From: Methylobacteriaceae bacterium
GTDB taxonomy: Bacteria; Pseudomonadota; Alphaproteobacteria; Rhizobiales; Beijerinckiaceae
Reading direction: 5' to 3'
Length of the DNA stretch: 64,000 nucleotides
NCBI GenBank assembly: GCA_947444195.1
Contig: CANEZL010000004.1
Span: forward strand, 62,001 to 126,000
Part shown: piece by piece, positions 52,408 to 64,000 of the stretch
How the letters are laid out: each line of letters starts with the position of its first letter
How positions within the stretch are numbered: position 1 is the first letter of the stretch
Translations under genes and position numbers: made by a program
Notes under the pieces: generated by a model
What the model was told of the DNA's origin: nothing
Database searches by the model: none
What the model saw: only the letters and a program-made list of their open reading frames with translations

Positions 52408-53598
52408 ATGACAGAGCATAACATCCGCAACTTCGCGATCAATTTCGGGCCCCAGCACCCGGCCGCGCACGGCGTGCTGCGCCTGGTGCTGGAACTCGAC
52501 GGCGAGGTGGTCGAGCGGGTCGACCCGCATATCGGCCTCCTGCACCGCGGCACCGAGAAGCTGATCGAGCACAAGACCTACCTGCAGGCGACGCCCTATT
52601 TCGACCGGCTCGACTACGTCGCGCCGATGAACCAGGAGCACGCCTTCTGCCTCGCCATCGAGCGGCTGGCCGGCATCGAGGTGCCGCGGCGGGCCAAGCT
52701 CATCCGCACCCTCTACTGCGAGATCGGGCGTCTCCTCTCCCACCTCCTCAACGTCACCACGCAGGCGATGGACGTCGGCGCGCTGACGCCCCCGCTGTGG
52801 GGCTTCGAGGAGCGCGAGAAGCTGATGATCTTCTACGAGCGGGCCTCCGGCGCGCGGATGCACGCGAACTACTTCCGCCCCGGCGGCGTCCATCAGGACC
52901 TGCCGCCCGCACTGATCGACGACATCGAGGCCTTCTGCGACCCCTTCCTGCAGGTGGTCGACGACCTCGACGACCTCGTCATGGGCTCGCGCATCTTCAA
53001 GCAGCGCAACGTCGACATCGGCATCGTCTCCGTGGACGAGTGCATGGCCTGGGGCTTCTCGGGCGTGATGGTGCGCGGCTCCGGCATCCCGTGGGACCTG
53101 CGCAAGGCGCAGCCCTACGAGGCCTACGAGGAGATGGCGTTCGACGTCCCCGTGGGGAAGAACGGCGACACCTACGATCGCCAGGTGATCCGCATGGAAG
53201 AGATGCGGGAATCCGTGAAGATCATGAAGCAGTGCTGCGCGAAGCTCCGCGAGCCCGCCGGCCAGGGGCCGATCGCGGCGCTGGACGGCAAGTTCGCGCC
53301 GCCCTCGCGCCGGGACATGAAGCGCTCGATGGAGGCGCTCATCCACCACTTCAAGCTCTACACGGAAGGCTTCCACGTGCCGGCGGGCGAGGTCTACGCC
53401 GCGGTGGAGGCGCCGAAGGGCGAGTTCGGCGTGTACCTGGTCTCGGACGGGACCAACAAACCCTACCGCTGCAAGATCCGCGCTCCGGGCTTCGCCCACC
53501 TGCAGGCGATGGATTGGATGTGCCGCGGCCACCTGCTCGCCGACGTGTCCTGCGTGCTCGGCACGCTCGACATCGTCTTCGGCGAAGTGGACCGCTAG
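52408..53598 (+). CDS. nuoD: NADH-quinone oxidoreductase subunit D
   Basis: 396 residues of the 49-kDa subunit. [20 protein letters not shown] is the conserved start, [20 protein letters not shown] follows, and the C-terminus ends [14 protein letters not shown] as in most alphaproteobacteria. It helps form the quinone cavity with NuoB. A short gap of 16 bp separates it from the inserted unit's right end. Confidence 0.97.
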   Translation: MTEHNIRNFAINFGPQHPAAHGVLRLVLELDGEVVERVDPHIGLLHRGTEKLIEHKTYLQATPYFDRLDYVAPMNQEHAFCLAIERLAGIEVPRRAKLIRTLYCEIGRLLSHLLNVTTQAMDVGALTPPLWGFEEREKLMIFYERASGARMHANYFRPGGVHQDLPPALIDDIEAFCDPFLQVVDDLDDLVMGSRIFKQRNVDIGIVSVDECMAWGFSGVMVRGSGIPWDLRKAQPYEAYEEMAFDVPVGKNGDTYDRQVIRMEEMRESVKIMKQCCAKLREPAGQGPIAALDGKFAPPSRRDMKRSMEALIHHFKLYTEGFHVPAGEVYAAVEAPKGEFGVYLVSDGTNKPYRCKIRAPGFAHLQAMDWMCRGHLLADVSCVLGTLDIVFGEVDR

Positions 53599-53623
53599 AG
53601 CCGGCACGAGGTGCGTTGAGACG

Positions 53624-54715
53624 ATGGCCAACCGCAGACTAGCCCCCGCCGCCGAGCAGCCCCAAAACTTCGCGTTCTCGCCCGAGAACGCCGAATGGGC
53701 GCAGGGGCAGATCGCCAAGTACCCGGAGGGGCGCCAGGCCTCGGCCGTGATCCCGCTCCTCTGGCGCGCCCAGGAGCAGAACGGCGGCTGGCTGCCGCAG
53801 AAGGCCATCGAGGCGGTGGCCGACCAGCTCGGCATGCCGCATATCCGCGTGCTCGAAGTGGCGACCTTCTACACGATGTTCGCGCTGGAGCCGGTGGGCC
53901 GCCACTGGATCCAGGTCTGCGGCACGGTCCCCTGCCATTGCTGCGGGGCCGTCGAGCTGAAGGAGATGCTCCAGGCGCGCCTCGGCCCCTCGGGCCATGT
54001 CAGCGCGGACGGCAACTTCTCCTGGCTCGAGGTCGAGTGCCTCGGCGCCTGCTGCAACGCGCCGATGGTGCAGATCAACCAGGACTACTACGAGGACCTG
54101 ACGCCCGAGTCGCTGTCCAGGCTGATGGACGACCTCGCCGCCGGCCGGCCGGTCACCCCCGGCCCGCAGGTGGACCGCTCGGCGTCCGCTCCCCTCGGCG
54201 GCCCGGACACCCTGTCGGACCCGGCCCTCTACGACGGCTCCCGCGTCGGCGCCTGGCGCAAGCGCTTCGAGGAGACCCGCAAGGACGAGGGCGCTGCGGA
54301 TTCGGGCGCCAAGGACGAGGCCGCCTCCAGCGAGAAGCGCGCCGCGACCGATCCGAAGCCGGCCCGGCCGGTCGCCGGCCGTCCGGTGGAGAGCGCGGCG
54401 ACCGACGCCCCGGCCCAGCGCGCCGCCGCGCACCAGGAGCCGGTGAAGGCGGACGAGAAGGTGCAGGCCTCCGACAAGGAGCACTCCACCGCCGGCCGCG
54501 CGGCGGAGCCCGCGGCGCCGAAGGCGATCAAGGACCTGGAGCCGGCCGGTGCCGAGGCCGGCGCCCAATCCTCCCTGCCGCGCGACGTGCCGCCGCCCCA
54601 GCCCGCCGCCTCGGGCGTCGAGGCGCCCGCCGAGCCGGCGCCCGGCGCGGACGCGACGGCCTCGTCCAAGGGCCGCGGCCGCTCGAAGCCCGCCACCAAG
54701 CCTGAGAGGACCTGA
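53624..54715 (+). CDS. nuoE: NADH-quinone oxidoreductase subunit E with a long disordered tail
   Basis: 363 residues. The thioredoxin-like [2Fe-2S] domain (about 15-180) has ligands in [13 protein letters not shown] and [10 protein letters not shown]. Residues about 205-363 are a low-complexity Ala/Pro/Glu/Lys-rich extension (for example [19 protein letters not shown]) that is absent from most NuoE and common, though variable, in some alphaproteobacteria. The tail's role is unknown. Confidence 0.94.
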   Translation: MANRRLAPAAEQPQNFAFSPENAEWAQGQIAKYPEGRQASAVIPLLWRAQEQNGGWLPQKAIEAVADQLGMPHIRVLEVATFYTMFALEPVGRHWIQVCGTVPCHCCGAVELKEMLQARLGPSGHVSADGNFSWLEVECLGACCNAPMVQINQDYYEDLTPESLSRLMDDLAAGRPVTPGPQVDRSASAPLGGPDTLSDPALYDGSRVGAWRKRFEETRKDEGAADSGAKDEAASSEKRAATDPKPARPVAGRPVESAATDAPAQRAAAHQEPVKADEKVQASDKEHSTAGRAAEPAAPKAIKDLEPAGAEAGAQSSLPRDVPPPQPAASGVEAPAEPAPGADATASSKGRGRSKPATKPERT

Positions 54716-54716
54716 C

Positions 54717-56018
54717 ATGCTCTCCGATCAGGACCGCATCTTCACCAACCTCTACGGCCTGCACTCGCCGGGGCTCGACGCCGCGAAGAAGCGCGGCGCC
54801 TGGGACGGGACCAAGTTCCTCCTGGAGATGGGCCGCGACTGGATCATCGAGGAGATGAAGGCGTCCGGCCTGCGCGGCCGCGGCGGCGCCGGCTTCCCCA
54901 CGGGCCTGAAATGGTCCTTCATGCCCAAGAAGTCCGACGGGCGCCCGCACTACCTCGTGGTCAACGCCGACGAGTCGGAGCCGGGCACCTGCAAGGACCG
55001 GGAGATCATGCGGCACGACCCGCACCTCCTGATCGAGGGCTGCATGCTCGCCTCCTTCGCGATGGGGGCGCATGCCTGCTACGTCTACATCCGCGGCGAG
55101 TACGTGGCCGAGAAGCACGCGCTCCAGAAGGCGGTGGACGAGGCCTACGAGGCGAAGCTCGTCGGCCAGGACAACGTCCACGGCTACCCCTTCGACATCT
55201 ACGTCCACCACGGGGCGGGCGCCTATATCTGCGGCGAGGAGACGGCGCTCATCGAGAGCCTCGAGGGCAAGAAGGGCATGCCCCGCCTCAAGCCGCCGTT
55301 CCCGGCCAATATGGGCCTCTACGGCTGCCCGACGACGGTGAACAACGTCGAGTCGATCGCGGTGGCCGGCACCATCCTGCGCCGCGGCGGCGCCTGGTTC
55401 GCGGGGCTCGGCGGCAAGAACAACACCGGCACGAAGCTGTTCTGCGTGTCCGGCCACGTGAACAAGCCCTGCAACGTCGAGGCGGAGCTCGGCATCACCT
55501 TCCGCGAGCTCGTCGACCGCCATTGCGGGGGCATGCGCGGCGGCTGGGACAACCTGCTCTGCTCGATCCCCGGCGGATCCTCGGTTCCGCTGGTGCCGGC
55601 CGAGCAGATCATCGACGCCAAGATGGATTTCGACACCCTGCGCAACCTCGGCTCGGGCCTCGGCACCGCGGCGGTGATCGTACTCGACAAGTCCACCGAC
55701 ATCGTCGGCGCGATCGCGCGGATCTCGTACTTCTACAAGCACGAGTCCTGCGGCCAGTGCACGCCCTGCCGCGAGGGCACCGGCTGGATGTGGCGCGTGC
55801 TCACCCGCATGGCCCATGGCCGCGCGCAGCGGCGCGAGATCGACATGCTGTTCGAGGTCACCAAGCAGATCGAGGGCCACACGATCTGCGCGCTGGGCGA
55901 CGCGGCCGCTTGGCCGATCCAGGGCCTGATCCGGCACTTCCGCCCCGAGATCGAGAAGCGCATCGACCGCTACACCGCCAACCCACACGGCGAGCCCGTG
56001 CGGATCGCGGCGGAGTAG
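54717..56018 (+). CDS. nuoF: NADH-quinone oxidoreductase subunit F
   Basis: 433 residues. FMN/NADH site [16 protein letters not shown] and [18 protein letters not shown], then [19 protein letters not shown]. Ligands of cluster N3: [12 protein letters not shown] and a Cys in [13 protein letters not shown]. It is the NADH-oxidising subunit. Starts one base after the nuoE stop and ends 4 bp before the small coiled-coil gene. Confidence 0.97.
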   Translation: MLSDQDRIFTNLYGLHSPGLDAAKKRGAWDGTKFLLEMGRDWIIEEMKASGLRGRGGAGFPTGLKWSFMPKKSDGRPHYLVVNADESEPGTCKDREIMRHDPHLLIEGCMLASFAMGAHACYVYIRGEYVAEKHALQKAVDEAYEAKLVGQDNVHGYPFDIYVHHGAGAYICGEETALIESLEGKKGMPRLKPPFPANMGLYGCPTTVNNVESIAVAGTILRRGGAWFAGLGGKNNTGTKLFCVSGHVNKPCNVEAELGITFRELVDRHCGGMRGGWDNLLCSIPGGSSVPLVPAEQIIDAKMDFDTLRNLGSGLGTAAVIVLDKSTDIVGAIARISYFYKHESCGQCTPCREGTGWMWRVLTRMAHGRAQRREIDMLFEVTKQIEGHTICALGDAAAWPIQGLIRHFRPEIEKRIDRYTANPHGEPVRIAAE

Positions 56019-56022
56019 CACC

Positions 56023-56253
56023 ATGGCCGGCGAGCCGGACAACGTCGTTCTGATGCCGCTGCGCGAGATCCGCGCCGCGCAGGACGCGCACGGCCGCCGG
56101 CTCGAACACATCGAGACGCGCATCGGCGAGATGCACGACAGCATGGTGACGGGGCTCGGCCTCGCGGCCCATGCCAACGTCAGGCACGACTCGGTCGAGA
56201 AGCGACTCACCGATCCGGCCAAGCGCGTCGAACGCCTGGAGAAGAAGAAGTGA
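56023..56253 (+). CDS. Small coiled-coil protein inserted between nuoF and nuoG
   Basis: 76 residues with heptad-like pattern: LREIRAAQDAHGRRLEHIET, RIGEMHDSMVTGLGLA, and [19 protein letters not shown]. Similar short proteins occur widely in alphaproteobacterial genomes with no known role. It sits 4 bp after nuoF and overlaps nuoG by 4 bp (GTGA), so it should be translated with the operon. Not a known complex I subunit. Confidence 0.75.
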   Translation: MAGEPDNVVLMPLREIRAAQDAHGRRLEHIETRIGEMHDSMVTGLGLAAHANVRHDSVEKRLTDPAKRVERLEKKK

Positions 56254-58319
56254 CGAAGATCCTCGTCGACGGCATCGAGGTTGACGTCCCGGCCGAGTAC
56301 ACGCTGCTCCAGGCCTGCGAGGTCGCGGGCGCGGAGATCCCGCGCTTCTGCTTCCACGAGCGGCTGTCGATCGCCGGCAACTGCCGCATGTGTCTGGTGG
56401 AGCTGAAGGGCGCGCCCAAGCCCGTCGCCTCCTGCGCCTACGCGGTGAAGGATTGCCGGCCCGGCCCCAACGGCGAGCCGCCGGAGGTGCTGACGCGCTC
56501 GGGGGGCACCAAGAAGGCCCGCGAGGGGGTGATGGAGTTCCTCCTCATCAACCACCCCCTCGACTGCCCGATCTGCGACCAGGGCGGCCATTGCGACCTG
56601 CAGGACCAGGCCATGGCCTACGGGGTCGATTCGACGCGCTACAGCGAGAACAAGCGCGCGGTCGAGGAGAAGTATATCGGCCCGCTGGTGCGCACGGCCA
56701 TGAACCGCTGCATCCACTGCACCCGCTGCGTGCGCTTCCTCGCGGAAGTGGCCGGCGTGCCGGATCTCGGCGCGATCGGCCGCGGCGAGGACATGGAGAT
56801 CACGAGCTACCTCGAGCAGGCGATGGGCTCGGAGCTCCAGGGCAACGTCGCCGACCTCTGCCCCGTGGGCGCCCTCGTCCACAAGCCGCAGAGCTACAAC
56901 GTCCGCCCCTGGGAGCTGTCCAAGACCGAATCGGTCGACGTGATGGACGCGGTGGGCTCCGCCATCCGCGTCGACGCCCGCGGGCGCGAGGTCATGCAGA
57001 TCGAGCCGCGGGTCAACGAGGACATCAACGAGGAGTGGATCTCCGACAAGACCCGCCACGCCGTGGACGGGCTGCGGGTCCAGCGCCTCGACCGGCCCTT
57101 CCTGCGCGAGAACGGGCGCCTGCGTCCGGCCTCGTGGGCCGAGGCCTTCCAGGCCGTCGCGGCCAAGGTGAAGGGCACCGATCCCAAGCGCATCGGCGCG
57201 GTGGTGGGCGATCTCGCCGCCGTCGAGGAGGTCTTCGCCCTCAAGCAGCTCATGGGCGCGCTGGGCGTGACCAGCATCGATTGCCGCCAGGCCGGACCGG
57301 GCCTCGACCCGGCGCTCGGCCGGGGCGCCTACACCTTCGCGGCGACGATCCCCGGAATCGAGCAGGCCGACGCGATCCTCCTCGTCGGCGCCAATCCGCG
57401 CCTTGAGGCCTCGCTCCTCAACGTGCGCATCCGCAAGCGCTGGCGCATGGCGCCGCTGGCGGTCGGCCTGATCGGCGAGCCCACGGACCTGACCTACCCC
57501 CACGTGCATGTGGGGGCGGGGCCCGATTCGCTGAGCGCCCTGGCGCGGGGTGAGCACAGCTTCCTCGACGCCCTGAAGGCGGCCGAGCATCCGCTGATCG
57601 TGGTCGGCGAGGCGGCGGCCAACCAGCCGGGCGTGCTGGCCGCGGCGGCCGCCCTCGCCCGCGACGTCGGCGCGGTCCGGCCGGACTGGGCCGGCTTCGG
57701 CGTGCTCCACACGGCGGCGGCGCGGGTCGGTGCCCTCGATCTCGGCTTCGTGCCGGGGGCGGAGGGGCTCGCCTTCGCGGAGATCGTCGGCGGCGGCGTG
57801 GACGTGGTGTTCAACCTCGGCGCCGACGAGTGCGACGTGGCGCCGGGCGCCTTCGTGATCTACCAGGGCACCCACGGCGACCGCGGGGCGCAGCGCGCCG
57901 ACGTGATCCTGCCCGGCGCGGCCTATACCGAGAAGAACGCGACCTACGTGAACACGGAGGGCCGCGTGCAGATGGCCAACCGCGCCGGCTTCCCGCCGGG
58001 GGACGCCCGCGAGGATTGGGCGATCCTGCGCGCCCTCTCCGACGTGCTCGGCAAGAAGCTCGCCTACGATTCCCTGGCGGCGCTGCGCCGCGCCCTCTAC
58101 GCCGAGCACCCGCATCTCGCCGCCCTCGGCACGGTGGCCGAGACCGACGTGGCGGGCGCGGTGGAGCGGCTCGCGGCCACGGGCGGGGAGGGCGCGCGCA
58201 GCGCCTTCGCCTCGCCGGTGCGCGATTTCTACCTCACCAACCCGATCGCCCGCGCCTCGCGGGTGCTCGCCGAGTGCTCGAGCCTCGCCCGCGGGCGCGT
58301 GCTCGAAGCGGCCGAGTAG
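56250..58319 (+). CDS. nuoG: NADH-quinone oxidoreductase subunit G
   Basis: 689 residues. The [2Fe-2S] N1b ligands are in [20 protein letters not shown] and VASCAYAV. The His/Cys cluster N5 appears in [17 protein letters not shown] and N4 in [13 protein letters not shown] plus a Cys in [11 protein letters not shown]. The C-terminal molybdopterin-like domain is inactive as in other complex I. GTG start overlaps the coiled-coil gene. Confidence 0.96.
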   Translation: MTKILVDGIEVDVPAEYTLLQACEVAGAEIPRFCFHERLSIAGNCRMCLVELKGAPKPVASCAYAVKDCRPGPNGEPPEVLTRSGGTKKAREGVMEFLLINHPLDCPICDQGGHCDLQDQAMAYGVDSTRYSENKRAVEEKYIGPLVRTAMNRCIHCTRCVRFLAEVAGVPDLGAIGRGEDMEITSYLEQAMGSELQGNVADLCPVGALVHKPQSYNVRPWELSKTESVDVMDAVGSAIRVDARGREVMQIEPRVNEDINEEWISDKTRHAVDGLRVQRLDRPFLRENGRLRPASWAEAFQAVAAKVKGTDPKRIGAVVGDLAAVEEVFALKQLMGALGVTSIDCRQAGPGLDPALGRGAYTFAATIPGIEQADAILLVGANPRLEASLLNVRIRKRWRMAPLAVGLIGEPTDLTYPHVHVGAGPDSLSALARGEHSFLDALKAAEHPLIVVGEAAANQPGVLAAAAALARDVGAVRPDWAGFGVLHTAAARVGALDLGFVPGAEGLAFAEIVGGGVDVVFNLGADECDVAPGAFVIYQGTHGDRGAQRADVILPGAAYTEKNATYVNTEGRVQMANRAGFPPGDAREDWAILRALSDVLGKKLAYDSLAALRRALYAEHPHLAALGTVAETDVAGAVERLAATGGEGARSAFASPVRDFYLTNPIARASRVLAECSSLARGRVLEAAE

Positions 58320-58327
58320 GAGATCCC

Positions 58328-59350
58328 ATGACCACCCTCGACGTCATCGGGGCCGTGCTCCTGATCGCGCTGAAGAGCTTCGTGCTCCTCGCGCTGCTCC
58401 TCGTCTTCATCGCCTACGCGCTGCTCGCCGACCGCAAGATCTGGGCGGCGGTGCAGCTGCGCCGCGGCCCGAACGTCGTCGGGCCCTGGGGCCTGTTCCA
58501 GTCCTTCGCCGACCTCATCAAGTTCGTGATCAAGGAGCCGGTGATCCCGGCCGGCGCCAACAAGGCCATCTACCTGCTGGCGCCCCTGGTCTTCGCCACG
58601 CTGGCGCTCGCCTCCTGGGCGGTGATCCCCCTCGCCGAGGGCTGGGCCATCGCCGACCTCAACGTGGGCATCACCTACATCTTCGCGATCTCGTCGCTGG
58701 GCGTCTACGGCGTCATCATGGGCGGCTGGGCCTCGAACTCGAAATACGCCTTCCTCGGCGCGCTCCGCTCGGCGGCGCAGATGATCTCCTACGAGGTCTC
58801 CCTCGGCTTCGTCATCATCTGCGTCCTGCTCTGCGCCGGCTCGCTCAACCTCTCGCGCATCGTGCTCGCGCAGGACACCAGCCTCGGCCTGTTCGGCTGG
58901 TACTGGCTCTGGCTGTTCCCGATGTTCGTGGTGTTCTTCATCTCGGCGCTCGCCGAGACGAACCGCCCGCCCTTCGATCTGCCGGAGGCCGAATCGGAGT
59001 TGGTCGCCGGCTACATGGTCGAGTATTCCTCGACGCCGTACCTGCTGTTCATGCTGGGCGAGTACGTGGCCATCATGACCATGTGCGCGCTGGGCACGGT
59101 GCTGTTCCTCGGCGGCTGGCTCTCGCCCATCCCCTTCGCGCCCTTCACCTGGGTGCCCGGGGTGATCTGGTTCGCGCTGAAGGCGAGCTTCCTGTTCTTC
59201 ATGATCGCCATGGTGAAGGCCATGGTGCCGCGCTACCGCTACGACCAGCTCATGCGGCTGGGCTGGAAGGTGTTCCTGCCGCTCTCGCTGATCTCGGTGG
59301 TCGTCGTGGCCTTCGTCCTCAAGCTCACCGGCCTCGCGCCGGGAGCGTGA
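58328..59350 (+). CDS. nuoH: NADH-quinone oxidoreductase subunit H
   Basis: 340 residues, eight or nine membrane helices. [20 protein letters not shown] at the quinone site, [20 protein letters not shown] and the [20 protein letters not shown] block are hallmarks of NuoH/ND1. It links the peripheral and membrane arms. Confidence 0.97.
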   Translation: MTTLDVIGAVLLIALKSFVLLALLLVFIAYALLADRKIWAAVQLRRGPNVVGPWGLFQSFADLIKFVIKEPVIPAGANKAIYLLAPLVFATLALASWAVIPLAEGWAIADLNVGITYIFAISSLGVYGVIMGGWASNSKYAFLGALRSAAQMISYEVSLGFVIICVLLCAGSLNLSRIVLAQDTSLGLFGWYWLWLFPMFVVFFISALAETNRPPFDLPEAESELVAGYMVEYSSTPYLLFMLGEYVAIMTMCALGTVLFLGGWLSPIPFAPFTWVPGVIWFALKASFLFFMIAMVKAMVPRYRYDQLMRLGWKVFLPLSLISVVVVAFVLKLTGLAPGA

Positions 59351-59372
59351 CAGAACAATCGGAGATCCGAGC

Positions 59373-59861
59373 ATGAAGCTCGATCAGGTTGCCAAGAGCC
59401 TTCTCCTGAAGGAGTTCGTGTCGGGGTTCGTCCTCGCCATGAAATATTTCTTCAAGCCGAAGGCGACGATCAACTACCCCTTCGAGATGGGCCATCGCGG
59501 ACCCCGCTTCCGCGGTGAGCACGCGCTGCGCCGCTATCCCAACGGCGAGGAGCGCTGCATCGCGTGCAAGCTCTGCGAGGCGATCTGCCCGGCCCAGGCC
59601 ATCACCATCGAGGCGGGCCCGCGCCGCAACGACGGCACGCGCCGCACCACCCGCTACGACATCGACATGGTGAAGTGCATCTACTGCGGCATGTGCCAGG
59701 AGGCCTGCCCAGTGGACGCCATCGTGGAGGGGCCGAACTTCGAGTTCTCGGTCGAGACCCGCGAGGAGCTGCTCTACGACAAGGAGAAGCTCCTCCTGAA
59801 CGGCGATCGCTGGGAGCGCGAGATCGCGCGCAACATCGCGATGGACGCCCCGTACCGCTGA
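59373..59861 (+). CDS. nuoI: NADH-quinone oxidoreductase subunit I
   Basis: 162 residues with two [4Fe-4S] motifs, [17 protein letters not shown] and [17 protein letters not shown] (clusters N6a and N6b). The family start [20 protein letters not shown] is conserved. Typical length for alphaproteobacteria. Confidence 0.97.
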   Translation: MKLDQVAKSLLLKEFVSGFVLAMKYFFKPKATINYPFEMGHRGPRFRGEHALRRYPNGEERCIACKLCEAICPAQAITIEAGPRRNDGTRRTTRYDIDMVKCIYCGMCQEACPVDAIVEGPNFEFSVETREELLYDKEKLLLNGDRWEREIARNIAMDAPYR

Positions 59862-59928
59862 GGCGGACACGCTTCTCCCGCGCGCCGGAGGCCGCAAAAC
59901 CTTGTGCGGCGCGGGAGCCGGTTCTATA

Positions 59929-59954
59929 GGACGGCCTGCCGGTGCAGGCCGTCC
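59929..59954. other. Perfect hairpin between nuoI and nuoJ
   Basis: GGACGGCCTGC (59929-59939) and GCAGGCCGTCC (59944-59954) form an 11-bp stem with a CGGT loop, without a T run. A weaker GC-rich pair lies just before it. In a 141-bp gap, it could be an mRNA processing or stabilising structure or an attenuator. Confidence 0.6.
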
Positions 59955-60002
59955 GTCCCACGAGGCAGAAGGGGCCGCTCGCGCGGCCGACCCGACACGC
60001 GC

Positions 60003-60623
60003 ATGACCGCAGCAGCCGCCTTCTTCTACCTGTTCGCGGGCGTCGCCATCGCCTCCGGATTCATGGTGATTGCCGCGCGCAATCCCGTCACCTCGGTGCT
60101 CTTCCTGATCCTGGCCTTCGTGAACGCGGCCGGCCTGTTCGTGCTGATGGGCGCCGAGTTCCTGGCGATGATCCTCGTCGTCGTCTACGTCGGCGCGGTG
60201 GCGGTGCTGTTCCTGTTCGTGGTGATGATGCTCGACGTGGACTTCGCCGAATTGCGCAACGGCTTCCAGCAATACCTGCCGGTGGGCGGCCTGATCGGCG
60301 TCGTGTTCCTCATCGAGATCGTGCTGGTGGTGGGCTCCTGGACCATCGATCCGGGCCTCGTCCAGGCGCCGCTGGGCAACGTCGCGGCGGGCGAGAGCCT
60401 GACGAACACGGTCGCGCTCGGCCGCGTGCTCTACACGGAGTACGTCTACTTCTTCCAGCTCGCCGGCCTGATCCTCCTCGTCGCGATGATCGGCGCCATC
60501 GTGCTGACGCTCCGCGACCGGCCGGGCGTCAAGCGGCAGAACATCGCCGTGCAGAACGCCCGGACGCAGGCCATGGCCGTGGAGACCCGCAAGGTCCCCT
60601 CGCGCCAGGGCGTCGAGGTCTGA
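60003..60623 (+). CDS. nuoJ: NADH-quinone oxidoreductase subunit J
   Basis: 206 residues, five membrane helices. [20 protein letters not shown] and [20 protein letters not shown], then FLFVVMMLD, are the ND6-like family blocks. The C-terminal tail (about 175-206) is hydrophilic. 16 bp before nuoK. Confidence 0.95.
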   Translation: MTAAAAFFYLFAGVAIASGFMVIAARNPVTSVLFLILAFVNAAGLFVLMGAEFLAMILVVVYVGAVAVLFLFVVMMLDVDFAELRNGFQQYLPVGGLIGVVFLIEIVLVVGSWTIDPGLVQAPLGNVAAGESLTNTVALGRVLYTEYVYFFQLAGLILLVAMIGAIVLTLRDRPGVKRQNIAVQNARTQAMAVETRKVPSRQGVEV

Positions 60624-60639
60624 AGGGGAGGGCAACACC

Positions 60640-60945
60640 ATGATCGGCCTGAGCCACTACCTGACGGTCGCCGCGATCCTGTTCACGCTCGGCGTGCTGG
60701 GCATCTTCATCAACCGCAAGAACATCATCGTGATCCTGATGTCCGTGGAGCTGATCCTCCTCGCGGTGAACATCAATCTCGTGGCGTTCTCCACCCACCT
60801 CAACGACATCACGGGGCAGGTCTTCGCCCTGTTCGTCCTCACGGTCGCCGCGGCGGAGGCCGCCATCGGCCTCGCCATCCTGGTGGTGTTCTTCCGCAAC
60901 CGCGGCTCCATCGCGGTGGAGGACGTGAGCGTGATGAAGGGCTAG
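60640..60945 (+). CDS. nuoK: NADH-quinone oxidoreductase subunit K
   Basis: 101 residues, three helices. [20 protein letters not shown] with the conserved Glu in helix 2, and [20 protein letters not shown] with Glu in helix 3, are the proton-path residues of NuoK/ND4L. AAGGGGAGG ribosome-binding site. Confidence 0.97.
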   Translation: MIGLSHYLTVAAILFTLGVLGIFINRKNIIVILMSVELILLAVNINLVAFSTHLNDITGQVFALFVLTVAAAEAAIGLAILVVFFRNRGSIAVEDVSVMKG

Positions 60946-61029
60946 AGGCGGACCGCTCCGCTTCGCCCCGTTCTGAAACTTGGACGGGCACGGCCGCGCC
61001 GTGCCCCGAGGCCGGACCGCACGAGAACG

Positions 61030-63140
<2,111 letters not shown>

Positions 63141-63141
<1 letters not shown>

Positions 63142-63215
63142 TGGCCGGCCCGCTCGCCACCCCCCGGGCCGCAGGCCGCATCACCCAAGGCGCCACCCAA
63201 GTGAGGGCCCACTGA
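63141..63215 (+). CDS. Possible tiny open frame between nuoL and nuoM
   Basis: 24 codons ([20 protein letters not shown] and four more), starting in the TGATG overlap with the nuoL stop and ending 2 bp before the nuoM ATG. It could carry ribosomes from nuoL to nuoM. It may equally be non-coding spacer. Confidence 0.25.
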
Positions 63216-63217
63216 CC

Positions 63218-64000
63218 ATGTTCGGCCTCGGCATCCTCTCCGGGCTCCTGATCGTCCCGCTCTGCGGCGCCGCCTTCATCCTCACCCTCAACGGGGACGA
63301 GGCGAGCGTGAAGCGCAACGCGCGCTGGGCCGCGCTCGCGACGACGATCGTCACCTTCCTGCTTTCTCTGGTGGCCTGGAACCGCTACGACCCGACCTCG
63401 GCGAGCTTCCAGCTCGTGGAGAGCCACGCCTGGATCACCGAGACGATCCGGTTCAAGCTCGGGCTCGACGGCTTCTCGATGCCGCTGATGCTGCTGACGA
63501 CGTTCCTGATGCCGTTCTGCATCGGCGCGTCCTGGCACTCCATCGACACCCGCGTGAAGGAGTACTTCGTCGCCTTCCTCGTCCTCGAGACGACGATGAT
63601 CGGCGTGTTCTGCGCCCTCGACCTGGTGCTGTTCTACCTGTTCTTCGAGGCCGGCCTGATCCCGATGTTCCTCATCATCGGCATCTGGGGCGGCAAGCGG
63701 CGCATCTACGCGAGCTTCAAGTTCTTCCTCTACACGCTGCTCGGCTCGGTGCTGATGCTGCTCGCCATCATGGCGATGTACTGGCAGGCCGGCACCACCG
63801 ACATCCCGACCCTCCTGCAGACCCGCTTCCCCGCCCACCTGCAGACCTGGCTCTGGCTCGCCTTCTTCGCCTCCTTCGCGGTGAAGATGCCCATGTGGCC
63901 GGTCCATACCTGGCTCCCGGACGCCCACGTCGAGGCGCCCACCGCGGGCTCGGTGATCCTGGCCGGCATCCTCCTGAAGATGGGCGGCTACGGCTTCATC
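63218..64000 (+). CDS. nuoM: NADH-quinone oxidoreductase subunit M (partial)
   Basis: 261 residues visible; the gene runs past the right edge. [40 protein letters not shown] with the conserved Glu, and [20 protein letters not shown] with the conserved Lys are the NuoM/ND4 blocks, ending at [10 protein letters not shown]. nuoN should follow. Confidence 0.97.
   Translation, partial: MFGLGILSGLLIVPLCGAAFILTLNGDEASVKRNARWAALATTIVTFLLSLVAWNRYDPTSASFQLVESHAWITETIRFKLGLDGFSMPLMLLTTFLMPFCIGASWHSIDTRVKEYFVAFLVLETTMIGVFCALDLVLFYLFFEAGLIPMFLIIGIWGGKRRIYASFKFFLYTLLGSVLMLLAIMAMYWQAGTTDIPTLLQTRFPAHLQTWLWLAFFASFAVKMPMWPVHTWLPDAHVEAPTAGSVILAGILLKMGGYGFI

Overview
The window is GC-rich DNA, about 70 percent by eye. 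Genes are tightly packed and many junctions are ATGA, GTGA or TGATG stop/start overlaps. It carries the aerobic (cobalt-late) cobalamin pathway, a nuo operon in alphaproteobacterial order, an alphaproteobacterial-type Fur/Zur regulator, an oxalate/formate-type antiporter and dimethyl-sulfone/sulfonate scavenging genes. Together these suggest a Methylobacterium-like member of the Hyphomicrobiales. That assignment is inference; no 16S gene is present.

Layout. 1-5.4 kb: organosulfur acquisition (two SsuA-type binding proteins and an MsuE-type flavin reductase on the minus strand; sfnG and sfnB on the plus strand). 5.5-11.2 kb: App1-type phosphatase, malonyl-CoA decarboxylase, an MFS exporter and methionine aminopeptidase. 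11.2-13.2 kb: divergent cobC and cobD. 13.4-18.4 kb: an MFS permease and the CDP-sugar genes rfbF-rfbG-rfbH. 19-23.8 kb: a small four-Cys protein, a GST, an SDR, an OFA-family antiporter, a small membrane protein and a lone receiver domain. 23.9-26.5 kb: cobP-cobO-cobQ, divergent from a MarR regulator and a DUF1772 gene. 27.5-38.3 kb: a cobalamin riboswitch followed by cbtB-cbtA-DUF1636-cobW-Uma2-cobN-cobG-cobH-cobI-cobJ. 38.7-43.2 kb: cobK (minus) divergent from cobL-cobE-cobM-cobB. 43.3-49.5 kb: XRE regulator, ABM protein, polyprenyl glycosylphosphotransferase, and zur divergent from a zinc ABC transporter. Two tRNA-Asp genes follow, then nuoABCDEFGHIJKLM from 50.3 kb to the right edge, where nuoM is cut.

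How they work together. CbtAB is expected to bring in cobalt. CobI, G, J, M, K, L, H, B build the ring, CobN (with CobS/T elsewhere) inserts cobalt with CobW helping, and CobO, Q, C, D, P adenosylate, amidate and attach the side chain. CobA, CobF, CobS, CobT, CobU and CobV were not found here.

The most unusual signal is a set of dispersed palindromic repeats. Copies of one about 165-170 bp element lie between genes at 3.9, 14.9 and 38.3 kb. A fourth copy lies inside cobN as part of an about 450-bp in-frame insertion. cobG, the next gene, carries a separate about 390-bp in-frame insertion made of other palindromes. Both reading frames stay open, so the repeats appear to be translated as extra protein segments. 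A second signal is a four-helix-bundle (23S rRNA intervening-sequence type) gene bounded by inverted repeats between nuoC and nuoD.
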